In this document: piece by piece, positions 1 to 8,159 of the stretch
Position numbering within the stretch: position 1 is the stretch's first letter
Layout of the letters: every line of letters starts with the position of its first letter
From: Variovorax sp. EL159
GTDB taxonomy: Bacteria > Pseudomonadota > Gammaproteobacteria > Burkholderiales > Burkholderiaceae_C
Reading direction: 5' to 3'
NCBI RefSeq assembly: GCF_900100965.1
Contig: NZ_FMUJ01000003.1
Span: forward strand, 310,001 to 374,000
DNA: 64,000 nucleotides
Notes under the pieces: generated by a model
Databases searched by the model: none
Seen by the model: the letters and a program-made list of their open reading frames with translations, nothing else
Told to the model about the DNA's origin: nothing
Program-made: the position numbers and the translations under genes

Positions 1-354
1 CATGGCGGCGCGCAGTGCCAGCGCCAGGCTCTGCACCAGCCGGCCCGGATCGTCATGGCTCTGCGCCGAGACCCAGGCGACCGGCAGACCCAAGCTCAGG
101 TACTCCAGTCGCCATTGCGCCAGCAGCGATGTCTTGCCGAACCCCGATGGCGCCTGCACCACGAGAACCGCGCAGTCCCGCAGCGCTTCGGCGCTCGACA
201 AGAGGCGGGCGCGCGACACCAGGTGGCGCGGCACGCGCGGCGGTGTCACTTTGAGCAGAAGGTCGCGCGGGGCGCCGGTCAAGCCGGTCGTCGAGAAGGT
301 CGCCAAGGGTACGTGTCCGTGGAAGGGGCTGGGCCGATTCTCCGCGTCAATCAC
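1..354 (-). CDS. LAL-type (MalT-like) LuxR regulator, N-terminal fragment cut by the window edge
   Basis: Only the first ~118 codons lie in the window. They contain a P-loop (APSGFGKTS, residues 68-76) preceded by a short segment with Pro-Arg-x-Pro-Arg, the usual opening of MalT-like signal-transduction ATPases with a C-terminal LuxR helix-turn-helix. The HTH itself lies outside the window. The GTG start (354-352) overlaps the TGA stop of the upstream AraC gene (349-347), which implies translational coupling and one operon with it. A TTG six bases further upstream is an alternative start. The ATPase family is clear from the P-loop context. The LuxR assignment is inferred from similarity to the full-length relative at 20484-23270. 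Confidence 0.7.
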   Translation of the reverse strand, partial: MIDAENRPSPFHGHVPLATFSTTGLTGAPRDLLLKVTPPRVPRHLVSRARLLSSAEALRDCAVLVVQAPSGFGKTSLLAQWRLEYLSLGLPVAWVSAQSHDDPGRLVQSLALALRAAM

Positions 355-1387
355 CGGCAAGCGGGGAGGCCGCCCGGCGGCGCCCCGCGCTGCGCCTTGC
401 CCGGCTCTCCTTGGCGCTGCAACCGAATTGCGCATGGAACCAGCGCGACAGCCCGCTGGGTGCGGAGAAGCCGAGCAAGGTCGCAACCTCGGCCAGCGGA
501 CGGTCGCTTTCAAGGACATGGCGCGTGGCGAGCTCCGTGCGCACGTCGTTGACGATCGAAGAGAAGGTCTGCCCTTCGTCCGCCAGGCGGCGCTGGATCG
601 TTCGGCACACCACGCCCAGATGGTCCGACACCTGCTCGATCGTGCAGCGCCCGCTGGGGAGCAGCAGCAAGATGGTGCGCCGCACGTCGTCGAGCATGGT
701 GTCCGTGGGCAGCTTGGCCGATGCGTCCAGCAGTTGCTGCGCGTAGCGCGCCATGGCCGGGTCTGCCGACGGGTTGCGCATGGCCAGGTCTTCCCTGGCG
801 CAGACGATGCAGTTGAAGTCGTTATCGAACTCGACCACGCGGCCGATCAACCGTTGATGGGTGCGAAGGTCTCGCGGTGCGGAGTGCGCGAAGCACACGC
901 GCCGGGGCTGCCAGTCCGCGCCGAGAAACTGGCGCATCAGGCGCAGCAACACACCCAGCGCAAGCTCGATGCGTTGTCGCGTGGCCTGGTTCCCCTTGCC
1001 GGGCCGGACTTCCTCGCGGATGACCACCACATGGTCGAACTCTTCGAGCATCAGCGAGAGCGAGCTGTTCAGCAGCGACTGGTAGCGGATCAGCACATCG
1101 AGCGAATCCCGCAAGGTCGCCTGGTCGCGGATCAGCAGGCCAACCGCCCCAAGATTCGACAGGCGCCGCGATTCCGCCATGCACAGGCCGAAGCTCTCAT
1201 TGCCCGAACTGGTGGCCGACGACTGGAGCAGCGACGCGACGTTCTCGACCGGAATCATCAGGTCGGGTTCGTGCAGAACGCTGGGGCTCAGGCCTGCATC
1301 CAGGAGCATGCGCACCGGATCGAGGCCACTGGCGCGGGCGACCTCGCTGTAGTTGGTAAGACTTGCCGCGCGGACCAGGGAAGACAT
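347..1387 (-). CDS. AraC-family transcriptional regulator (OruR/ArgR-like architecture)
   Basis: 346 residues. The N-terminal ~230 residues match the Arabinose_bd-type sensor half found in OruR-like regulators. The C-terminal ~100 residues form the double HTH, with recognition segments around CRTIQRRL and SGLSRWFHAQFG. The ATG at 1387 gives the normal family length; the frame stays open further upstream without a better start. Its recognition helices differ from those of the two AraC genes at 4556 and 6957, so it probably reads another operator. It overlaps the start of the MalT-like gene downstream by 8 bases. It is divergent from the hydrolase at 1560. The effector is unknown. Confidence 0.88.
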   Translation of the reverse strand: MSSLVRAASLTNYSEVARASGLDPVRMLLDAGLSPSVLHEPDLMIPVENVASLLQSSATSSGNESFGLCMAESRRLSNLGAVGLLIRDQATLRDSLDVLIRYQSLLNSSLSLMLEEFDHVVVIREEVRPGKGNQATRQRIELALGVLLRLMRQFLGADWQPRRVCFAHSAPRDLRTHQRLIGRVVEFDNDFNCIVCAREDLAMRNPSADPAMARYAQQLLDASAKLPTDTMLDDVRRTILLLLPSGRCTIEQVSDHLGVVCRTIQRRLADEGQTFSSIVNDVRTELATRHVLESDRPLAEVATLLGFSAPSGLSRWFHAQFGCSAKESRARRSAGRRRAASPLAGD

Positions 1388-1416
1388 CGAAAGCCTGAGC
1401 ACTGAAGTGGCACCGA

Positions 1417-1444
1417 AGGGTAAGTGGCTGGCGCGCAATGTCAA
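1417..1444 (-). promoter_or_regulatory. Candidate sigma70 promoter for the AraC gene at 347-1387
   Basis: On the minus strand a perfect TTGACA (1444-1439) is followed after 16 bases by TACCCT (1422-1417), 30 bases before the ATG. The -35 is ideal and the -10 is weak. This is motif reading only. Confidence 0.3.
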
Positions 1445-1559
1445 TCGGGAGAACACGGCCGTCACCAGAATCCGGGGCATCGCGATGTACGGCCCGCCTT
1501 GCACGCGACGAATGCAACGCACGGCCATTGCCGGCGACCGACCCCGTTGAACAGCTGCC

Positions 1560-2123
1560 ATGAATACCTCGATCCCTTCCACCGTTCTCATCGTGCCCGG
1601 CCTTCGCGACCACGTGCCCGACCATTGGCAGACACTGCTGGCGGCCCGGCTTCCACGGGTGCGCAGCGTGCCCCCGCTCGAACACGACAAGCTGAGCTGC
1701 GCGGCGCGCGTCGGCGCCATCGACCGAGCCCTGCAGGGCATCGATGGACCGGTGGTCATCGTGGCGCACAGCGCTGGCGCGATCATGGTCGCGCACTGGG
1801 CGGCGACGCATCCTGCGCGCGACATCCGCGGCGCGCTGCTGGCCACGCCGGCGGACCTCGAAACGCCTTTGCCCGCGGGCTACCCGGCCATCGACATGCT
1901 GAAGGACAACGGCTGGTTGCCGATTCCACGCGCACCGCTGCCGTTCCCGAGCATCGTGGCCGCGAGCAGCAACGATCCGCTTGCGCGGCTCGAGCGTGCG
2001 CGCGAGTTGGCGCGGTCGTGGGGCAGCCGCCTCGTCGAACTGGGCGCCGTCGGGCACCTGAACCCGCAAGCGGGGTTCGGCGACTGGCCGGGTGCCGACG
2101 CCTTGATTCGCGAACTCGGCTGA
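1560..2123 (+). CDS. RBBP9/YdeN-type alpha/beta serine hydrolase
   Basis: 187 residues, the normal length for the RBBP9/YdeN (DUF1234) family of small cytoplasmic serine hydrolases. The catalytic triad is visible: Ser71 in the HSAG elbow, Asp139 in SSNDP and His166 in VGHLNP. The opening VLIVPGL followed by DHWQ is typical of the family. The physiological substrate of the family is not established. It is divergent from the AraC gene and lies just upstream of the porin, 81 bases apart, so it may be the first gene of a short unit. Confidence 0.85.
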   Translation: MNTSIPSTVLIVPGLRDHVPDHWQTLLAARLPRVRSVPPLEHDKLSCAARVGAIDRALQGIDGPVVIVAHSAGAIMVAHWAATHPARDIRGALLATPADLETPLPAGYPAIDMLKDNGWLPIPRAPLPFPSIVAASSNDPLARLERARELARSWGSRLVELGAVGHLNPQAGFGDWPGADALIRELG

Positions 2124-2204
2124 TCGAGTCGCCGGTCCGCCGGGCCGCGCACGGGCCCGTTCCCACAAGAAAAATTTCATCCACAGCCATCGGAGACACC
2201 GGGC

Positions 2205-3443
2205 ATGCTCATCCAACGTTTCGTTCTTGTTGCGGGGTCCCTTTGCGCCGCCAGCGCAGGGGCCCAGTCCTCATTGACCGTGTTCGGCGTCGTCGATGCC
2301 GGGGTCAGCCACTATTCGACGAAGAGTTCGACCTATGGCCCCGCCGCGGCGTTCGGCACGCGCACGATGCGCCAGAGTCAGACGGTGCTCTCGCCCTCGG
2401 GATTGAGTTCGAGCCGCCTGGGGTTCCGTGGGACCGAAGACCTGGGCGGTGGCCTGGCCGCGAGCTTCTGGCTCGAGGCGCCGTTGAGCAACGACACGGG
2501 CGGTGGAACCTTGAACTTCGGGCGCCGCTCGACGCTCAGCCTGAGCGGGCCTTTCGGGGAAGTGCGCCTGGGCCGCGACTACACCGCATCGTTCTGGAAT
2601 GACGCGGTGTTCGACCCGATGGCCGTCAACGGTGTGGGTACGAACCTGATCGCTGTCGTCAACAGCAACATCGCGGCTTCGCGCGCATTGGCCACGGGTG
2701 GCTTGCTGAACGGCGGCCTTTCCGCCGGAACCGACAGCTACCTGCGCACCAGCAACGCGATCAGCTACTTTCTGCCGCAGGACCTGGCCGGCTTCTACGG
2801 GCAGGTGCAGTACGCGTTTCCGGAGAACGTCAAGGTCGATGGCGCCGCCACGCCTGCCGCAACGGCTCAACGCGGGCGCTATGCGGGCGCACGGGCCGGA
2901 TGGTCCAATGGCCCCATCGACGTGGCGCTGGCCTACGGCGAAAGCACGCTGGCCGACACGTCGCTCAACAAGGAGCGGATCAAGACGATCAACTTCGGTG
3001 CGTCCTACGATCTCGTGTGGTCGAAGCTGTTTGGCGAACTGTCCCGCGTGAAGGACGACAGGGCTGCGTCGCTGGGTGCCCGCGTCAGCGACAGGTACAA
3101 CGGTGCCTTGATAGGCATCACGGTGCCGGTTGGCGTGGGCCTGGTTCGCGTGTCCTATGCCAAAGTGAAGTTCGACAGCGGTGCGGCTGTGCCGAACTCG
3201 GATGCCAGCACCAACAAGCTCGCGATCAGCTATGTGCACAACCTGTCGAAGCGAACGGCGCTGTATGCGTCAGTGGCCCGGATCAGCATCCGGGACGGAC
3301 ACAACAACCCCACCGTGATGGGCGTGACGCCGCTGGTGGTGAGCCTGCCCGCGATCTTTCCGCAGCCGGGCTTCACCAACACGGGCGGGTTCCAGCCCCG
3401 CAGTTCGATGGGCTACGACGTCGGCATCCGACACGCGTTCTGA
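2205..3443 (+). CDS. Gram-negative general porin (trimeric outer-membrane porin)
   Basis: 412 residues. An N-terminal signal peptide (about residues 1-21, ending near AGAQ) is followed by SSLTVFGVVDAG, the usual first beta strand of betaproteobacterial OmpC-like porins. The protein contains the LGFRGTEDLGGGL segment and ends in a C-terminal aromatic (GIRHAF), the signal for beta-barrel assembly. It should form a diffusion channel in the outer membrane. A good ribosome binding site (GGAGACA) precedes the ATG. Only 7 bases separate its stop from the stop of the convergent oxidoreductase gene. Being next to catabolic genes it may help substrate entry, but that is inference. Confidence 0.9.
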   Translation: MLIQRFVLVAGSLCAASAGAQSSLTVFGVVDAGVSHYSTKSSTYGPAAAFGTRTMRQSQTVLSPSGLSSSRLGFRGTEDLGGGLAASFWLEAPLSNDTGGGTLNFGRRSTLSLSGPFGEVRLGRDYTASFWNDAVFDPMAVNGVGTNLIAVVNSNIAASRALATGGLLNGGLSAGTDSYLRTSNAISYFLPQDLAGFYGQVQYAFPENVKVDGAATPAATAQRGRYAGARAGWSNGPIDVALAYGESTLADTSLNKERIKTINFGASYDLVWSKLFGELSRVKDDRAASLGARVSDRYNGALIGITVPVGVGLVRVSYAKVKFDSGAAVPNSDASTNKLAISYVHNLSKRTALYASVARISIRDGHNNPTVMGVTPLVVSLPAIFPQPGFTNTGGFQPRSSMGYDVGIRHAF

Positions 3444-3450
3444 GCGTGCT

Positions 3451-4422
3451 TCACGGCACGAGCACCGTTGCACCGGTGGTCTTGCGGCCTTCGAGCGCGC
3501 GGTGCGCCTCGGCCGCATCGGCGAGCGCGAAGATCTGCTGCGGCTCGCTCACGATGCGGCCTGCCAGCACGTGGTCGAACAGCTCGCGCGCCATGTCGAG
3601 CATGTGCGGGCGCGGGTGGATGTAATGGATCATTGCCGGCCGCGTGAGCCAGATCGAACCCTTGCCCGCGAGCACCTTGGTGTCGATGACCACGGCCCCC
3701 GACGAGGTGCCGTTGCTCACCAGCGAGCCGCGCGGCTGCAGGCAGTCGAGCGAGGCTTCGAGCGTGTCCTTGCCCACCGAGTCGAAGACCACGGGCACGC
3801 CCTTGCCGTCGGTGATCTCTTTCACACGCTGCGCAATGTTCTCGCGCGACGTGACGATGGTGTGGGCACAGCCGTTGGCCTTGGCGACGGCCGCCTTCTC
3901 GTCGGTGCTGACGGTGCCGATCATCGTCACGCCCATTGCGCGTGCCCACTGGCAGGCGATCAAGCCGACACCACCCGCTGCCGCGTGATACAGGATGGTC
4001 TCGCCGCCCTGGAGCGGATAGACCTGACGGAACAGGTACTGCGCCGTCATGCCCTTCATCATCAGCGTGGCTGCCGTGCGGTCGTTGATGCCGTCGGGCA
4101 GCGGGATCAGCACGTCAGCCGGCATCACCCGCACCTGCGAGTACGCGCCCTGCGGTCCGATGAGATAGCCCACGCGGTCGCCCACGCGGATGTCGGTCAC
4201 GTCCGGTCCGATGGCTTCGACCACACCAACTGCATCGGAGCCCAACCCGTTGGGCAACGCCAGCGGATAGCGGCCGGTGCGAAAGTAGATGTCGATGAAG
4301 TTGACGGCGATGAGGCTGTGGCGCACGCGTGCCTGCCCGGGGCCGGGCTCATCGACTTCGACGTCTTCGAGCTTCAGAACCTCCGGACCGCCGGTCTCGT
4401 AGAAGCGGATGGCCTTGGTCAC
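3451..4422 (-). CDS. NADPH:quinone oxidoreductase, zinc-free MDR family
   Basis: 323 residues, matching the QOR branch of the medium-chain dehydrogenase/reductase family. The N-terminal GroES-like half starts IRFYETGGPEVL, and the NADPH-binding Rossmann motif AAAGGVGL lies around residue 150. The zinc-binding cysteine and histidine ligands of alcohol dehydrogenases are absent, as expected for quinone reductases. It should reduce quinones or enones with NADPH in the cytoplasm. A tandem AraC-type operator lies 79-115 bases upstream, and the AraC gene at 4556 precedes it on the same strand, so it may belong to that regulon. Confidence 0.85.
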   Translation of the reverse strand: MTKAIRFYETGGPEVLKLEDVEVDEPGPGQARVRHSLIAVNFIDIYFRTGRYPLALPNGLGSDAVGVVEAIGPDVTDIRVGDRVGYLIGPQGAYSQVRVMPADVLIPLPDGINDRTAATLMMKGMTAQYLFRQVYPLQGGETILYHAAAGGVGLIACQWARAMGVTMIGTVSTDEKAAVAKANGCAHTIVTSRENIAQRVKEITDGKGVPVVFDSVGKDTLEASLDCLQPRGSLVSNGTSSGAVVIDTKVLAGKGSIWLTRPAMIHYIHPRPHMLDMARELFDHVLAGRIVSEPQQIFALADAAEAHRALEGRKTTGATVLVP

Positions 4423-4500
4423 GATCTGTCTCCTGAGGAATGCATAGGAAGACAGGATTCTTGCGAGGTGCCGCCGGGACGGGAAGCGCGGGCTTCGCGA

Positions 4501-4537
4501 TGTCCCGCATCAGCAAATCAATGTCCCCGATAAGCAA
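4501..4537 (+). promoter_or_regulatory. Tandem AraC-type operator, copy 1 (TGTCCC-N6-GCAA repeated at 21 bp)
   Basis: Half-site 1 is TGTCCCGCATCAGCAA (4501-4516) and half-site 2 is TGTCCCCGATAAGCAA (4522-4537). They match in 6 of 6 left and 4 of 4 right positions and are spaced exactly 21 bp, two helical turns, as expected for AraC-family dimers. The site lies between the AraC gene at 4556 and the quinone oxidoreductase start at 4422. Its orientation points away from the oxidoreductase, unlike the other two copies relative to their genes. Confidence 0.6.
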
Positions 4538-4555
4538 GGAGGAGGGCGCCATCGA

Positions 4556-5581
4556 TCAACGCCACTCGGACGCACTGCATCCGAACTGCTTGCGAAACCA
4601 GTGGCTGAAGCTGCTCGGCCCCGAAAAGCCCAGCAGCTCGGCCACCTCGCCCAACGGCAGATCGCTGTCGCGCAGATGGCGCTTGACGATGTCGCCGCGC
4701 ACCTGGTCGAGCATGCGGCTGAAGGTGAGCCCTTCGGCGTCGAGCCGGCGGTGCAGCGTGCGGCGGTCGATGCGAAGGTGCCGAGCCACTTCCTGCACCG
4801 TGCACGCGCCCCCGGGCAGCAACGCGAGGATGAGCTCGCGGCAGGTTTCCTGCATGGTCTCGCCGCGGTCGCGCAGGCCTGCTTCGAGGTATTTGCGCGC
4901 CAGCCGGGCAGAGCCTTCATCGATGAGTTCGCGCGGCTTGGCCAGGTCGGTGGCCGAGCAGACAAGCCCGTTGAATTCCTCGTTGAACTTCACGTTGCGG
5001 CCGAAGAATGCGCGGTGCCGCGATACGTCCGATGGAGCGCGGTGCGTGAAGCACACCTGCAGCGGCCGCCATTGCGGATCGATCAGCTCGCGCAGCATGC
5101 GAAAGATGATGCCCACGGCCAGCTCCACCGCCTGGCGCATCGGCAGGCCGGGACTGGGCAGCAGGTCTTCGCGGATGACGACCACGCTGCCCGTGTCTTC
5201 CACGCGCGTGATGAGCGAGGCATTCACGAGCTTGAGGTAGCGGCACAGCGTGTCGAGCGCGTCGCGCGGCGTGGGCTCTTCGCGCAGCACGAGGCTGATC
5301 GGGCCGAGGTGCGAGAGCTTGCGTTGTGCCGCCAGGCGCAGCGCAAAGTCTTCAGTGCGCGTGGCGCGTGCGGTGATCTCCAGCAGCTCGCGCACCGCGT
5401 CTTCCGGGATCATGGTCTCGGGCTCTTCGAGCAGCCTGGCGCGCAGCCCGACGGTTCGCATGAAGGCGTAGGGGTCGCGCCCGAGCGACTTCACAAGCTC
5501 GACATAGCCGCTGAGGCTGGCGCTGCGTATCAATCGGCCGACAGGTTTCATGGGGGCATTGGCGCGCCCCACGCATTTCAT
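4556..5581 (-). CDS. AraC-family regulator paired with BKACE gene 1
   Basis: 341 residues from the ATG at 5581. A second ATG at 5551 aligns better with the start of the paralogue at 6957-8000 and cannot be excluded. The N-terminal Arabinose_bd-like sensor half is followed by a C-terminal AraC double HTH with RRTLHRRL and SSFSHWFRKQFGCSASEW. The sequence is closely related throughout to the AraC protein at 6957-8000, including the recognition helices, so both probably read the same operator. It is divergent from the BKACE gene at 5891. An operator-like tandem repeat lies in that shared intergenic region, and another lies downstream at 4501. Confidence 0.9.
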   Translation of the reverse strand: MKCVGRANAPMKPVGRLIRSASLSGYVELVKSLGRDPYAFMRTVGLRARLLEEPETMIPEDAVRELLEITARATRTEDFALRLAAQRKLSHLGPISLVLREEPTPRDALDTLCRYLKLVNASLITRVEDTGSVVVIREDLLPSPGLPMRQAVELAVGIIFRMLRELIDPQWRPLQVCFTHRAPSDVSRHRAFFGRNVKFNEEFNGLVCSATDLAKPRELIDEGSARLARKYLEAGLRDRGETMQETCRELILALLPGGACTVQEVARHLRIDRRTLHRRLDAEGLTFSRMLDQVRGDIVKRHLRDSDLPLGEVAELLGFSGPSSFSHWFRKQFGCSASEWR

Positions 5582-5890
5582 TCGGGGCCGATCTTCAGTT
5601 TCAGTTTCTCGATGACGGCCTTATTGTGGGCCGTGGTGGCCTCGGGTATCTGGCGCAGTTGCTCCATCGACGCGGCTGCGGAAATAGCGCTGACAAGCCC
5701 TGATGCACCCGGCCTTGCGCGACACGCGCCGTCATGCATGCAGCTGCATGCGCCGGTGGGCGGCCACTGCCCCAAATTGACAAATACACATCCCAAATTG
5801 GCAAGCCTCGTGCGAAGGTGCACCGGATACTGAATTTCGAAGTCGCGCAACCCCGCTCGACATCAACTTTCAACCCGCAGCCCCATCACC
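5582..5890. other. 309-bp divergent intergenic region between AraC and BKACE gene 1
   Basis: Contains the tandem operator at 5768-5804. The minus strand also has an open frame whose last 29 codons (ATG at 5667, stop 5580-5578) overlap the AraC ATG in an ATGA. That frame has no clear ribosome binding site and no recognisable family, so it is not called as a gene. Confidence 0.5.
5768..5804 (+). promoter_or_regulatory. Tandem AraC-type operator, copy 2, upstream of BKACE gene 1
   Basis: Half-sites TGCCCC-AAATTG-ACAA (5768-5783) and CATCCC-AAATTG-GCAA (5789-5804) repeat at 21 bp. The left CCC and right CAA blocks match the copies at 4501 and 8048. The middle six bases are identical within this copy but differ from the other copies. 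The site ends 86 bases before the ATG of the BKACE gene and points towards it. Confidence 0.6.
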
Positions 5891-6949
5891 ATGAACTTCC
5901 TCGACGGCCACCTCTACCCGGAGAACCAGCAACCCCTGATCATCACCGCCGCGCCTTACGCGCCGGGCTGGATTCCCTCGGACTTTCCGGAAGACATCCC
6001 GGTCACGATGGAAGAGCAGATCCAGAAGGCCGTGGACTGCTACGAGGCCGGCGCCACGGTGCTGCACCTGCATGTGCGCGAGGCCAACGGCAAGGGCAGC
6101 AAGCGCCTGTCGATGTTCAACGAGCTGATTGCCGGCGTGCGTGCACGTGTGCCGGAAATGATCATCCAGGTGGGGGGCTCCATCAGCTTCGCGCCCGAGG
6201 ACGATGGCGCTGCAGCCAAATGGCTGAGCGACGACACGCGGCACATGCTCGCCGAACTCACGCCCAAGCCCGACCAGGTCACGGTCACCGTCAACACCAC
6301 GCAGATGAACGTGACGGAGCATGCCGGCATCGACGACTTCAAGGGCGTGTCGCGCGGAGACCCGCGCCTGTACTCGACCTACAAGGACATGATCGTGCCC
6401 TCGAATCCGAGCTGGGTCGAAGAGCACATACGGCGTCTGACGGCCGCCGGCATCCAGAGCGAGTTCCAGTGCTACAACATCAACAGCTTCGAGACGATCG
6501 AGCGGATGATCCGCCGCGGCATCTACAAGGGCCCGTTGGTCATGAACTGGGTCGCCATCAGCGGTGGCATGGACCAGGCGAACATCTACAACCTGGCCAA
6601 CTTCCTGCGCGCCGCGCCCGACGGTTCGGTGGTCACGGTGGAAAGCTCGGTGCTGAACGTGCTGCCCGTGAACATGATCGGTATCGCGCTGGGCCTGCAT
6701 GTGCGCTGCGGCATCGAAGACGTGCTCTGGAACCAGACGCGCACGGGCAAGGCGAGTTCCGTCGAGCAGATCAGGCAGTTGGTGCGCATCTCGACCGAGT
6801 TCGGTCGCCCCATCGCGACGGCGCAGCAGGCACGCGAGATCATGAAGATCGGCGTCTTCTACGAAACGACCGAAGAGACGCTGCAAGCCAACGGCTTCGC
6901 ACCCAACCGCAACGGCGGCAACCAGGGCTTTCTGCGCAAGCCGGTCTGA
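5891..6949 (+). CDS. BKACE-family beta-keto acid cleavage enzyme (DUF849), copy 1
   Basis: 352 residues. BKACE enzymes are zinc-dependent and cleave a beta-keto acid with acetyl-CoA, giving acetoacetate and a new CoA thioester; Kce of lysine fermentation is the prototype. The HxH zinc ligands are visible as His59 and His61 in VLHLHVRE, and the late GLHVRCGIED segment corresponds to the conserved Glu region of the family. The protein is longer than the usual 270-310 residues, with extra sequence around residues 150-190. A near-identical-length paralogue lies at 10032. Activation by the divergent AraC protein is likely. The actual keto acid is unknown. Confidence 0.88.
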   Translation: MNFLDGHLYPENQQPLIITAAPYAPGWIPSDFPEDIPVTMEEQIQKAVDCYEAGATVLHLHVREANGKGSKRLSMFNELIAGVRARVPEMIIQVGGSISFAPEDDGAAAKWLSDDTRHMLAELTPKPDQVTVTVNTTQMNVTEHAGIDDFKGVSRGDPRLYSTYKDMIVPSNPSWVEEHIRRLTAAGIQSEFQCYNINSFETIERMIRRGIYKGPLVMNWVAISGGMDQANIYNLANFLRAAPDGSVVTVESSVLNVLPVNMIGIALGLHVRCGIEDVLWNQTRTGKASSVEQIRQLVRISTEFGRPIATAQQAREIMKIGVFYETTEETLQANGFAPNRNGGNQGFLRKPV

Positions 6950-6956
6950 GGGCCTC

Positions 6957-8000
6957 TTACCGGACTGTTGATCCCGGCCCCTCGGCGGCCTGCTTGCGCC
7001 ACTGCGAGGCGCTGCAGCCGAAGAGGTTGTGAAACCAGTGGCTGAAGCTGCTGAGCCTGGCGAAGCCCAGCCGCTCGGCCACTTCGCCCAGCGGCAGGTC
7101 GCTCTCGCGCAGATGGCGCTTGACCAGGTCCGATCGCACGTCGTCGAGCAGGCGGCTGAAGCTGAGTCCCTCCGCATCGAGCTGGCGATGCAGCGTGCGG
7201 CGATCGACATGCAGAAGGCGCGCGACTTCCTGTGCGCTGCAGGCGCCGCCGGGCAGCAATGCCAGGATGATCTGGCGGCAGCTTTCCTGCGCGCTTTCGG
7301 TGCGGTCCTTCATGGCCGCATCCAGGTACTTGCGCGCGAAACCCGCCGACACCTGGTCCGCGGACTCGCGCGGGCGTGACAAGTCGCTCGCCCTGCAGAC
7401 CAGGCCATTGAATTCCTGATTGAACTTGACGCTGCGTCCGAAGAACGCGCGATGCGCGGAGGCGTCCTTGGGCGGTCGGTGCGTGAAGCACACGTCGAGC
7501 GGCTGCCAGTGCGGCCCGATCAGGTCGCCCAGCATGCGAAACAGGGTGCCCACGGCCAGTTCCACCGACTGCCGCATGGCGAGCCCAGGGCTGGGCAGCA
7601 AGTCTTCCCGGATCACAACCACGCTGCCAGCGTCTTCCACCCGGATGATGAGCGAGGTGTTCACCAGCTTCAGGTAGCGGCACAGCGTGTCCAGGGCGGC
7701 CCTGGGCGTGGGCTCTTCCCTCAGCACGAGGCTGATGGGCCCGAGGGCCGAGAGCTTGCGCCTTGCCGCAAGGCGCAGCGCCAGGTCTTCCGTTTGCGTG
7801 GCGCGGGCCGTGATTTCCAGCAGCTCGCGTGCGGCATCGCGGGGGATCAGCGTCTCGGGGTCTTCCAGAAACCTCGCGTGCAGCCCCACGGTTCGCATGA
7901 ACACGTGAGGGTCTCGCCCGAGCGACGCCACCAGCTCGACGTAGCCACCCAGGGAGGCGCTGCGCATCAGTCGGGAGATCGGTCTCGCGGGCTCGGTCAT
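6957..8000 (-). CDS. AraC-family regulator paired with the Bug/TauD/BKACE unit
   Basis: 347 residues from the ATG at 8000, the normal length for this AraC type; the frame is open far upstream but that part is antisense to the next genes. It has an N-terminal sensor half beginning RLMRSASLGGYVELV and a C-terminal double HTH with RRTLHRQL and SSFSHWFHNLFG. It is a clear paralogue of the protein at 4556-5581. It is divergent from the Bug receptor at 8160 with a tandem operator in the gap, and convergent with BKACE gene 1, 7 bases apart. Confidence 0.9.
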   Translation of the reverse strand: MTEPARPISRLMRSASLGGYVELVASLGRDPHVFMRTVGLHARFLEDPETLIPRDAARELLEITARATQTEDLALRLAARRKLSALGPISLVLREEPTPRAALDTLCRYLKLVNTSLIIRVEDAGSVVVIREDLLPSPGLAMRQSVELAVGTLFRMLGDLIGPHWQPLDVCFTHRPPKDASAHRAFFGRSVKFNQEFNGLVCRASDLSRPRESADQVSAGFARKYLDAAMKDRTESAQESCRQIILALLPGGACSAQEVARLLHVDRRTLHRQLDAEGLSFSRLLDDVRSDLVKRHLRESDLPLGEVAERLGFARLSSFSHWFHNLFGCSASQWRKQAAEGPGSTVR

Positions 8001-8047
8001 GGGCGCGATTCTGGCACCGCGCGGCGACCATGGCAGCAACGATGGGC

Positions 8048-8084
8048 TGTCTCGCAAAGGCAATTTGCTGTCCCCGATAAGCAA
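8048..8084 (+). promoter_or_regulatory. Tandem AraC-type operator, copy 3, between AraC and the Bug gene
   Basis: Half-sites TGTCTCGCAAAGGCAA (8048-8063) and TGTCCCCGATAAGCAA (8069-8084) repeat at 21 bp. The second half-site is identical over 16 bases to the second half-site at 4522-4537. The site ends 75 bases before the Bug receptor ATG, a plausible activator position. Confidence 0.65.
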
Positions 8085-8159
8085 GTCGCCACCGGTCCTC
8101 GCGCCAGATACTGAGGGCGTCCGCACATCGGTGCGACACCACAAGAACCGGAGACAGAA

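Noticed and set aside
5578-5667. A 29-codon minus-strand frame whose stop overlaps the AraC start, possibly the tail of an old gene
   Set aside because: It has no ribosome binding site and no recognisable family; a weak resemblance to an IS66-type coiled segment could not be supported.
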